Source: Fibrobacter sp. UBA4309 | GTDB taxonomy: Bacteria; Fibrobacterota; Fibrobacteria; Fibrobacterales; Fibrobacteraceae | DNA: 64,000 nt | Reading direction: 5' to 3' | Assembly (NCBI RefSeq): GCF_002395745.1 | Contig: NZ_DGUN01000078.1 | Span: 1-64,000 of the forward strand | Shown here: positions 14,198 to 22,077 of the stretch, piece by piece | Layout: each line of letters starts with the position of its first letter | How positions within the stretch are numbered: the stretch's first letter is position 1 | Notes under the pieces: generated by a model | Database searches by the model: none | Told to the model about the DNA's origin: nothing | What the model saw: only the letters and a program-made list of their open reading frames with translations | Translations under genes and position numbers: made by a program

Positions 14198-16561
14198 GTG
14201 GCTGATTCAAGTTTCATTTCCATACGCGGGTGCAGGCTGCACAACCTGAAGAACGTAGATGCCCAGTTCCCGCTGGGCAAGATTACGGTTGTTTGCGGGC
14301 CTTCGGGCTGCGGGAAGTCGACGCTCGTGCTCGACACCCTGCACGGGGAATCCAAGCGCCGCTACCTGGAAACGCTCTCCCCCTTTGCCGCCGAGCTCCT
14401 GGGCGGACGCCGCATCATCCCGCTCGACAGTGCCGAAGGATTGCCCGCAAGCCTGGCCGTGGGGCCAAGCCACGGAGAAGCCCCCGCAAAAGCGTACGCA
14501 CTGAGCCTTTCGGAATGCGACAATACGTTGCGCAGTTTGTTCGCCAGGTTCGCCAGGCCCGCCTGCCCTATTTGCGGCAAACCCATGGAAAGCCAGAGCC
14601 GCGAAGAGATTATCAAGGAAATCGCGGGGCTGCCGCAAGGGAGCAAGCTGCAGTTCCTTGCAAGAGTCGCGCCCGAAAAACGCGCCAACCTCGACAAACT
14701 TTCGGCGGTGTTCCTGGCGCAAGGCTTCACCCGCGCTTTCGCCGACGGCGTAAGCTATTCGCTCGCCGACCTCACCGAGAACGAAAAGAAAGTCGTCCCG
14801 CAGGAATTCTTTATTGTCCTGGACCGAATCATTGTCCGCGAAAATACGCGCACCCGCATTGCCGAGGCCGTAGACGGCGTGTTGAAACTCACGCACGGCG
14901 AACTCACGCTGGATATTGGCGGCGAGCGCAAGCTCTACAGCACGGCGCCGAGATGCCCCGACCACGGAGCGCAACTGTCCCGTCCGCTCCAGTCCGAAGA
15001 CCTGTCGCCCTACTCGCGCACGAGCGCCTGCCCCACCTGCGGCGGCACGGGAATTATCGAAAAAGACGACACGACCGAAGACTGCCCCGACTGCAAAGGG
15101 CTCAGGCTCAAGCAAAATTTGCTCCAATCGGTCATCGACGACTCCACCTGGAAGGACTTGCTCGAAACGCCGTTCGACACGCTCGGGACAACGCTGCACC
15201 AGCTGTTCGGCAAGCGCCTGAACGCGAACCAGAAACCCGCCTTCAACGCCCTCCTCGACCGCATCGAGGCCATAAACGAGCTCGGTATCGGCTACCTGAC
15301 CGGCGGCCGCAGCGCCGCGACCCTCTCGGGCGGCGAAATCCAGAGGCTCAGGCTTTCGAGCCTCAGCACGGGGCACCTGAACAACCTGCTTATCGTGCTT
15401 GACGAACCGGCCAGCGGACTCCACCAATGCGACGTGGAATCGCTTTGGAAAGTCCTCAAGAAAGTCCAGTCCCGCGGAAACACGCTCGTGCTCATCGAGC
15501 ACAACCCGGGCATCATCAAGAAGGCGGACTGGATTATAGAAATGGGACCGGGTGCCGGCGAAAAAGGCGGCGAGATTTTGTTCCAGGGGACAGCGAAAGA
15601 AGTGCTCGGGAACAGCGAATCGCCGACGGGGAAATGGATTAGAGAATTAGGAATTCGGAGTTCGGAATTCGGAATCAATAATTTGAAAATTAAACCGAAG
15701 GTTCCAAAGAAAAACGCCGCGGTTATCGACATCAAGAACTTTGCGATGTTTGACATGAAGCCGGTCAGCGCCCAATTCCCGGTGCAAAAGTTCAGCGTCA
15801 TCACGGGCGCAAGCGGTAGCGGCAAGTCCACGCTCCTGTTCAAAAACCTCGCCCCCCGCGCTAGCCAAGGCGAGTTCGAAGACCTCGGCATCCAGGCGCT
15901 CTCCATCCTTTCGACAGGCGATTTTCACGGGAACCGCCGAAGCACGGTCGCCTCGGCCATCAACCTGAACACGCCACTCCGCGACCTTTTCGCGAAACTT
16001 CCCGAAAGCAAGGTCCGCGGCTACACCGCCAGCAAGTTCGCGACGCACGCCCCCGGGGGCCGCTGTGAAAACTGCAAGGGCGAAGGCGTCCTCTACGATC
16101 CCGCCGGTTACGAAGAAACGGAATGCCCCGTATGTCTCGGCAGGCGTTTCAAGGACGAGATTCTCGAAGTCCGCTTCAAGTCGCTCTCCATCGCCGACAT
16201 TCTCGACATGGAAATCGGCAACGCCTACAAGCTGTTCATCAACATGAAGCCCTTTGCCGACAAGCTGAAACCGCTCGTGGATACGGGTCTCGACTACCTG
16301 AAACTCGGGCAGACCACGGCACACCTCTCCGGCGGAGAACGTGCGCGCCTGCGCCTTTCCATCGCGCTCGCCCGCGCGAAGGCACCGAATACATTATTCT
16401 TGTTTGACGAACCCGCCCGCGGGCTCCACAAGGCCGATATCGAGCACCTGCTTGCACTGATCCACGGACTAACAGAGGCAGGCCACACCGTCATTGCCAT
16501 CGAACATGCGCAAGACTTCGTGAACGCCGCCGATTATGTGGTGGAACTTTCTCGCAAATAG
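14198..16561 (+). CDS. UvrA paralogue (excinuclease ABC subunit A-like ATPase)
   Basis: 787 residues, against about 940 for canonical UvrA. Two ABC ATPase modules: Walker A GPSGCGKST (34-42) and signature LSGGEIQR; second Walker A GASGSGKST and signature LSGGERARL. Zinc-finger cysteines CPTCGGTG/CPDCKG and CENCKGEG/CPVCLGRR are present; a reduced CPICG pair lies in the first half. The start region (ISIRGCRLHNLKNVDAQFP) is UvrA-like but divergent, so this is a paralogue rather than the housekeeping uvrA. Family knowledge: damage recognition, or resistance/export-linked DNA binding in UvrA2-like proteins. The GTG at 14198 follows the heptamer island without a strong ribosome-binding site. A heptamer tract is translated in the linker near residues 482-494. 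Confidence 0.82.
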   Translation: MADSSFISIRGCRLHNLKNVDAQFPLGKITVVCGPSGCGKSTLVLDTLHGESKRRYLETLSPFAAELLGGRRIIPLDSAEGLPASLAVGPSHGEAPAKAYALSLSECDNTLRSLFARFARPACPICGKPMESQSREEIIKEIAGLPQGSKLQFLARVAPEKRANLDKLSAVFLAQGFTRAFADGVSYSLADLTENEKKVVPQEFFIVLDRIIVRENTRTRIAEAVDGVLKLTHGELTLDIGGERKLYSTAPRCPDHGAQLSRPLQSEDLSPYSRTSACPTCGGTGIIEKDDTTEDCPDCKGLRLKQNLLQSVIDDSTWKDLLETPFDTLGTTLHQLFGKRLNANQKPAFNALLDRIEAINELGIGYLTGGRSAATLSGGEIQRLRLSSLSTGHLNNLLIVLDEPASGLHQCDVESLWKVLKKVQSRGNTLVLIEHNPGIIKKADWIIEMGPGAGEKGGEILFQGTAKEVLGNSESPTGKWIRELGIRSSEFGINNLKIKPKVPKKNAAVIDIKNFAMFDMKPVSAQFPVQKFSVITGASGSGKSTLLFKNLAPRASQGEFEDLGIQALSILSTGDFHGNRRSTVASAINLNTPLRDLFAKLPESKVRGYTASKFATHAPGGRCENCKGEGVLYDPAGYEETECPVCLGRRFKDEILEVRFKSLSIADILDMEIGNAYKLFINMKPFADKLKPLVDTGLDYLKLGQTTAHLSGGERARLRLSIALARAKAPNTLFLFDEPARGLHKADIEHLLALIHGLTEAGHTVIAIEHAQDFVNAADYVVELSRK
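15644..15678. repeat. Heptamer repeat inside the UvrA-paralogue coding sequence
   Basis: Five period-7 units: GAATTAG GAATTCG GAGTTCG GAATTCG GAATCAA. They fall between the two ATPase halves and are translated in frame as part of the linker. Confidence 0.8.
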
Positions 16562-17737
16562 TTAAAGCGTCGCGTGGGCCGCAATCTTGTAGATTTCGGT
16601 GACGTCCTTCGCCTTGAGCGGAACAAAGCCCCAGCCGTCGCCCGGATTGAGCTTTTCCACCATCTTCGGGATGTCTTCTTCCTTCGCGCCGAGTTCTGCA
16701 AAATTGATGGGCATGCCGATGGAATGGAGATACCGGCGGAAAGCCTTGATGCCTTCGAGGGCGGTAGCCTTCGGGTTCTCGAAGTTCATCTCGCAGCCGA
16801 ACACGCGGGTCGCCATCTGGGCAAAGCGCATCACGTTGTGGTCCACCACGTATTCCATCCAGGCGGGCATGATGACCGCGAGGCCCGCGCCATGGGCGCA
16901 GTCGTAAAGCGCCGAAAGTTCATGCTCGATGGCGTGGCTGTTCCAGTCCTGACTGCGCCCGCAGCCCACGACGCCGTTGTGGGCTACCGTTCCCGCCCAC
17001 ATGATGTTCGCACGAACCTGGTAGTTGGCGGGGTCGGCAATGGCGCGGGGGCCCTCCTTCACCATCGTCAAAAGCACCGCTTCGCACAGGCGGTCGGTGA
17101 TTTCCACTTCGAGCGTATTCGTGAAGTAGCGTTCAAAAACATGGGCCATGATGTCGGTAATGCCGCAGGCCGTCTGGTAGGCGGGCAACGTGCAAAGGAG
17201 CGCCGGATTCTGCACCGCGAACTTCGGGCGGATATGCTCGCTGCTCGCACCGCGCTTGAGCATGCCGTCTTCCTTGGTCACCACGGAGTCCCCGCTGCCC
17301 TCGGAACCGGCAGCCGCGATCGTCTGCACTACGCCAATCGGGAGCGCGCGCGCCGCCGAGGCCTTGCCATCGTAAAAATCCCAGAAATCGCCATCGTAAA
17401 GCGCACCCATGGCAATGGCCTTGGAGCTATCAATCGTGGAGCCGCCGCCCACCGCCAAAATAAAGTCGATGCCGTTTGCACGGACAATTTCAATGCCCTT
17501 GTACACGAGCGAATCGTGCGGATTCGGCTTCACGCCGCCGAGTTCCACGTGCGGGACACCAACAGCATCGAGGCTAGCCTTCACGCGGTCAATGAGGCCC
17601 GAACGCACCGCAGAGCCACCACCGTAATGGATCAGCACCTTCGTGCCGCCATACTTCTTGACGAGCGCACCGCATTCATTTTCGCGGTCCTTACCGAATA
17701 CAAATTCCGTGGGGCTGTAGAAATTGAAATTATCCAT
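16562..17737 (-). CDS. Iron-containing alcohol dehydrogenase (butanol dehydrogenase/YqhD-like)
   Basis: 391 residues. Group III alcohol dehydrogenase that reduces aldehydes with NAD(P)H; cytosolic. Landmarks: NFNFYSPTEFVFGKD at the start, the GGGS nucleotide motif in AVGGGSTIDSSKAIA, and metal-binding ITDIMAHVFERYF and HAIEHELSALYDCAHGAGLA with the Asp and His ligands. The ATG at 17737 has AAGGA 6 nt upstream; an upstream in-frame start would add a non-homologous 28 residues. It is convergent with the UvrA paralogue with no gap between the stops. A redox-balancing role in fermentation is plausible; the substrate is unknown. Confidence 0.9.
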   Translation of the reverse strand: MDNFNFYSPTEFVFGKDRENECGALVKKYGGTKVLIHYGGGSAVRSGLIDRVKASLDAVGVPHVELGGVKPNPHDSLVYKGIEIVRANGIDFILAVGGGSTIDSSKAIAMGALYDGDFWDFYDGKASAARALPIGVVQTIAAAGSEGSGDSVVTKEDGMLKRGASSEHIRPKFAVQNPALLCTLPAYQTACGITDIMAHVFERYFTNTLEVEITDRLCEAVLLTMVKEGPRAIADPANYQVRANIMWAGTVAHNGVVGCGRSQDWNSHAIEHELSALYDCAHGAGLAVIMPAWMEYVVDHNVMRFAQMATRVFGCEMNFENPKATALEGIKAFRRYLHSIGMPINFAELGAKEEDIPKMVEKLNPGDGWGFVPLKAKDVTEIYKIAAHATL

Positions 17738-17860
17738 ATTCCATCCTTTTTCTTGTTTTTTGCCTAAAATACAAGAATTTTGCCGAAAATGCGCACAAAT
17801 TCGGCTTTTTTCTGTGTACAAGGGGAAACAGGAATTCTTTAACCCGCTGCGGCGAGGGCG

Positions 17861-20422
17861 CTATTTCACATTGACCCTGTGCGCCTGGCGGCCCACTTGA
17901 ACCAGATAACTGCCGGCACGACGCATTTCGAGCGCAACGTTTCCGGTGGAGCCCACCAGCCCCTTGGCAATTACCCGGCCCTGCATATCGAACACGCTTA
18001 CCTTTGAGCCCGCATGGGCGCCATAGACTTGCAGCAGGCGACCCGCGGCATTGACGCCGAACGAAAGCGTCTTGGAAACTTCGCGAAGCGATTGCCTTAT
18101 ACTGTTCGACCAGATGGTACCTTCGTATGTGTTTACGCAACTGTTCAGGAAATTTGGGAAGGAGCCCTTACCATCCGGATGCCAGAAAAATTCTTCCCAT
18201 ACGGACTGGCTGTAATAATCGTTGATGAATAGTCCCGAAACACTATGGTTGTTGGCATAATAAACCAAAGTATTGCCATTAAGCAGTACACCAATGGGCT
18301 GCCACAGTACGATTCCGTCCACCCAATTGCTGTCGGCATCCACGAGGGCCTCGTTGACGACAATGTCGTTTGTTTGCCAGGCACAGGGGCGGGTTTCTGT
18401 AAGTTTGGCGCTGTCAAGTTTGTTGCTCGTGTACAGTGCAAACCAATACAGTTCTTCGCGATTTGAGATGAGGTAGCAGCCGTTTTCGTTTGTGGCGGGC
18501 TTCTTGGGTTCGGGGTACCAGTGCGCATAAAGGTCGAAATCGCGGCTGTAGTAGGATGTTTTCCCGAAACTCTTGATTTCGCTGGAATAAGTGAGTTTGT
18601 CAAACCAACCTACAAAAATAAAGCCTTTACGGGTCGGTTCTTTTAAGGTGATGTCGGTGTCGAAATTGAATGTTGCCGGATTAGCGGGGTCATTCTCGCC
18701 ACCGTTCAAGTGGTACGTGATCTTATAGTTGTTCGTTATCCACTTTGCATATAACGTGATATCGTCGCGGCGATCCTTCGCAAGCTCTTTCACAGGCGTT
18801 TTGAACGTGGAATCGGCATACCAGCCGTCAAAAGTGTAGCCTACTTTTTCAAGCCCCTTTAATGTATAGGCCGCGGAATCCGAGGACCAGCGCGAGGGAT
18901 TGATTTCGGGCTCCATGCCGCCATTGGCAACATAGGTCACAAGATATTCGCTCTCCCACCTGGCGTAAAGGGTATAGTATTTTTTGGTACCGGCCTTGAT
19001 GGTGTCAATCCGTTCCTTATACAGGCTGTCGGCAAACCATCCTTCAAAGGTATCGCCCTCCTTTGTGGGACTTGACAGAATAACGGCGGAATCGATTGTG
19101 TAGTACTCCGGGTTTTTGTCGCTGTTCACGCCACCGTTCAGTTTGTAGTCAAGGTAATACCTCACATTGGAACTTAAAACCGGGTATGGATCTATGCCCA
19201 CGCGTTGTTCCCATGCGGCACCATAGGTGCCCTCCTGCAATTTCCCTAGAACGGTCCCGTCCCTGAATTCGTCCGCAGTCGCCTTTGATCCACCGTATTG
19301 GGCTGCCCCATCGCCGGCATAGTAGGTGTTCTTGATTTCAACATGGTGGCGGGAACTGTCATAGTAACACCATTCAAGATTATGAAGGCCAAAAATGGCA
19401 TCGCCGCTATCAGAAACCGTTCCGATGTTGAATACGTTCTCGAGGGTTAAATCCTGCGCTTGACCGACAATGCCTCCGGCTCCATCATATAGGCTAAATG
19501 CACCGGAAACGCGGCCCGCATTGTAGGCGTTGATAATCTGAGTCACGTTGCTCGGGTTCATCGTGGGCCATTCGGGCTTTGCTAGGGCAGGCTTTGCCAA
19601 GGGAGGCGGAGCACAAAGGCACGACCAGTCTTCCTCGCTTATAATTGCACCGGCAATGCCGCCGGCGTTACCGCGCGCGACAACCGTCGCCTCGCTAAAA
19701 ACATTGACAAGAAGCGCCGACTGGTCTATATAGCCGACAATACCTCCTGCATAACGGGTACCTTCAAAATAGGAATCCTTAATACCCAAGTTCCTTACGA
19801 CGGGGGGCTTGCCGGCGCCTTCATAAAGCTTAGAGAAAAACCCGGCTTCATACTGTTTTTTAGTATAAAGCCCCGAAATGGTGTGGCCGTTGCCCTCAAA
19901 TATTCCGCCAAATTCAAAAGGCTGCCAGTACATGATGTCATTGCGGGTGGAGTCCGGGTTCCCTTCCGCATCCAGCAGATTTTCATTGACCACGATATCG
20001 TTCTGGAGTTCTATGCAAGCAAAGGTGGAAAGTTTGGGGATGGCGTAAAGTTCCTCCTTGGAGGTGATTTGGTAACAGCTGTCAGCACTTAACTGGGGTT
20101 CCTTGACTGCAGGGGCCCAAAGCGCTATCAACGTGTATTTGTCTCCACTGCAACGGGATATACTTTTTTGGGGAGCGTCGTAAAAAACACCGGTGGGAGC
20201 TTCTTTAAACCAGCCCAGAAACCGGGAACCTTCGCGGGTCGGCTCCTGGAGCGTAATCGTGCATTCACTAGAATCTGCTTTTATGACGACATAGCTATCC
20301 GGGTTCGCGGGGTCATTCACGCCCCCGTTCAGGTAATAGGTGATAGTCCGCGTGTCGCCTACCGCGGCAAAGCCGAAGCCAGCCAATAACAACAGCAAAA
20401 GCATGGAATACAAATACTTCAT
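17861..20422 (-). CDS. Secreted InlB/GLUG-repeat surface protein
   Basis: 853 residues with a signal peptide (LLLLLLAGFGFAA). Alternating modules: Listeria-Bacteroides/InlB B-type repeats (YHLNGGENDPANP, GWF/GWYADS, LYAKW), a repeated CYxIxSxEELY...NDIVVNE segment, and GLUG-like turns (GGIVGYIDQS, GGIAGAI, GGIVGQAQ) that suggest a beta-helix. The C-terminus (VSVFDMQGRVIAKG, GSYLVQV) is a sorting-type domain. TATATT lies exactly 6 nt before the ATG (gap AAGGGT). It is a full-length paralogue of the gene at 22078-24621, with the GH53 gene between them. Adhesion or polymer binding is a guess from repeat type and position. Confidence 0.8.
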   Translation of the reverse strand: MKYLYSMLLLLLLAGFGFAAVGDTRTITYYLNGGVNDPANPDSYVVIKADSSECTITLQEPTREGSRFLGWFKEAPTGVFYDAPQKSISRCSGDKYTLIALWAPAVKEPQLSADSCYQITSKEELYAIPKLSTFACIELQNDIVVNENLLDAEGNPDSTRNDIMYWQPFEFGGIFEGNGHTISGLYTKKQYEAGFFSKLYEGAGKPPVVRNLGIKDSYFEGTRYAGGIVGYIDQSALLVNVFSEATVVARGNAGGIAGAIISEEDWSCLCAPPPLAKPALAKPEWPTMNPSNVTQIINAYNAGRVSGAFSLYDGAGGIVGQAQDLTLENVFNIGTVSDSGDAIFGLHNLEWCYYDSSRHHVEIKNTYYAGDGAAQYGGSKATADEFRDGTVLGKLQEGTYGAAWEQRVGIDPYPVLSSNVRYYLDYKLNGGVNSDKNPEYYTIDSAVILSSPTKEGDTFEGWFADSLYKERIDTIKAGTKKYYTLYARWESEYLVTYVANGGMEPEINPSRWSSDSAAYTLKGLEKVGYTFDGWYADSTFKTPVKELAKDRRDDITLYAKWITNNYKITYHLNGGENDPANPATFNFDTDITLKEPTRKGFIFVGWFDKLTYSSEIKSFGKTSYYSRDFDLYAHWYPEPKKPATNENGCYLISNREELYWFALYTSNKLDSAKLTETRPCAWQTNDIVVNEALVDADSNWVDGIVLWQPIGVLLNGNTLVYYANNHSVSGLFINDYYSQSVWEEFFWHPDGKGSFPNFLNSCVNTYEGTIWSNSIRQSLREVSKTLSFGVNAAGRLLQVYGAHAGSKVSVFDMQGRVIAKGLVGSTGNVALEMRRAGSYLVQVGRQAHRVNVK

Positions 20423-20532
20423 ACCCTTAATATAATCACAAACAAGTTAATCCGGACAAAAAAAAAGGCAGAAAAACACGTAATTTCACGGAACGACGCA
20501 CCATCTTTGTGCCATCTTCGGTGTAAAAAGAA

Positions 20533-22035
20533 CTACCGCATCGGGAATTCTTCGAAGGCCTTGCTGTTCGCCTGCATGTCGTTGCCCTTCCAGTCAAAAA
20601 GCGCGGGGCCCCAGGCGCCGCCGAGCGTAGGTTCCCAGAAGAAAGTGCCTATCCAGCGGTCCATCCCCTTCACCATCTCGTTCGTGCGCTTGCGCGAGCC
20701 GTCGAAATTGTAGTGGTTGTCCGCATCGCCGCCGTTGTATTCCGCGACGATGAATTCCAGATTTGGATAGCTCGAGGTGACCGTCTGGAAAAGCGATTTC
20801 CAGTTGTCGGGAGGCCCGTCGTCGTAAGCCGTGTAGGCAGAAAAGCCCATCACGTCGGCAGGGACCTTCTGGTTCTTGAAGATTTCCGTCATCCACCAGG
20901 TGACGGTATTCGCCTGGCGTATGCGTTCGATGTGCAGCACCGTCTTGGTATTCGGTGAAACTTCCTTGACGGCCTTGATGCCCGCCTTGAAGTACTTGGC
21001 CGCGTTCGCCTTGCCACTCGAGGTGCCCATGTCGCCGTTGATGGCGGTAGAAGCCTTGTCTACATTGTTGCCCCAGCAGTCCGTCCTGCTGTTCGGCACG
21101 TGGATGAGAATGCCCGGAGTCGTCTCGTTGCCAATCTGCACCATCGCGGGGAGCGAATTCACCTCCTTGAGCGCATTCATCAAATCGAGGGTGTAGGCGT
21201 AAACGGAATCGGCTAGCGCATCGGAACTTCGTACGGAGCGCCAGCGCTCGGGGATAATCTGCTTGCCGGGATCGGCCCAGTTATCGCTGTAATGGATATC
21301 GAGCAAGAACGCCATGCCGGCGGCCTTGATCTTTTGCGCATAGGCGACGATGTGGTCCTTGTCGGCGTAGGCCTCGGCCTCATGACCGCAACCCGATGCG
21401 GCATAGCCATACTGCGCCTTGGGGTCTACGAAGGTCTTGAGGCGGATGGCGTTGAAGCCGTGGTCCTTGAGGAGCGTGAAGATGTCCTTCTCGACACCGT
21501 CAACGTCGAAGAACTTGGTCTTATTGCGTTCGTATTCCTGCACCGTCGAGATGTCGGCGCCGGTGTAGAACTGAAATTCGATAGGCGCGTCGGCCGACTG
21601 CGTCGCGGAAGACTGCGGAAAATCTCCCGTCGAAGAAGACGGGGGCTCCGATGCCGAAGAATGCGGGTCGCGGGAAGATGAAATCGCCGGGTTGGAATCC
21701 GAGGACCTCCGGGGTCCGAAGAAAGAACTGGAACTCGGATAGGGGTCCCACAAAATCAAAGACGAGGAAGAAAACGGCGAAGGCACAGAAGAAGACTGCG
21801 GGTCAAGCGAACTGGACGAAAGGGCCGCATCGGACGAGCCCTGGATAGCCGAAGATACCGGAACAGCCCCCGATGACGCCGGAAGCGTTCCCGAAGAAAG
21901 CGCGCCCGCGGACAGTTCCTCCGCAGATATCGTTCCTTCGGCAGACGACGTCGATTCGCCGCTACAGCCAAACAGGACCAGCGCCGCAAATGCGCCAGCC
22001 GAAACCAAACCAATTGAACCCTTGCGATAACCCAT
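20533..22035 (-). CDS. Arabinogalactan endo-beta-1,4-galactanase (GH53) lipoprotein
   Basis: 500 residues. Lipobox LFGC near residue 24, then about 110 residues of Ser/Pro-rich linker, then a (beta/alpha)8 GH53 domain starting EFQFYTGADIS. Catalytic residues by family: acid/base Glu in VQIGNET (about 302) and nucleophile Glu in IVAEYNGG (about 430); also GFNAIRLKTFVDP and LDIHYSDNWADPGKQ. GH53 cuts beta-1,4-galactan side chains of pectin outside the cell. Transcribed in the same direction as the flanking InlB-type genes, and fits the rhamnogalacturonan enzymes upstream. Confidence 0.92.
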   Translation of the reverse strand: MGYRKGSIGLVSAGAFAALVLFGCSGESTSSAEGTISAEELSAGALSSGTLPASSGAVPVSSAIQGSSDAALSSSSLDPQSSSVPSPFSSSSLILWDPYPSSSSFFGPRRSSDSNPAISSSRDPHSSASEPPSSSTGDFPQSSATQSADAPIEFQFYTGADISTVQEYERNKTKFFDVDGVEKDIFTLLKDHGFNAIRLKTFVDPKAQYGYAASGCGHEAEAYADKDHIVAYAQKIKAAGMAFLLDIHYSDNWADPGKQIIPERWRSVRSSDALADSVYAYTLDLMNALKEVNSLPAMVQIGNETTPGILIHVPNSRTDCWGNNVDKASTAINGDMGTSSGKANAAKYFKAGIKAVKEVSPNTKTVLHIERIRQANTVTWWMTEIFKNQKVPADVMGFSAYTAYDDGPPDNWKSLFQTVTSSYPNLEFIVAEYNGGDADNHYNFDGSRKRTNEMVKGMDRWIGTFFWEPTLGGAWGPALFDWKGNDMQANSKAFEEFPMR

Positions 22036-22077
22036 GCTTAAAATCTATACTAAAAAAACACTCATAAATAAAAAACT

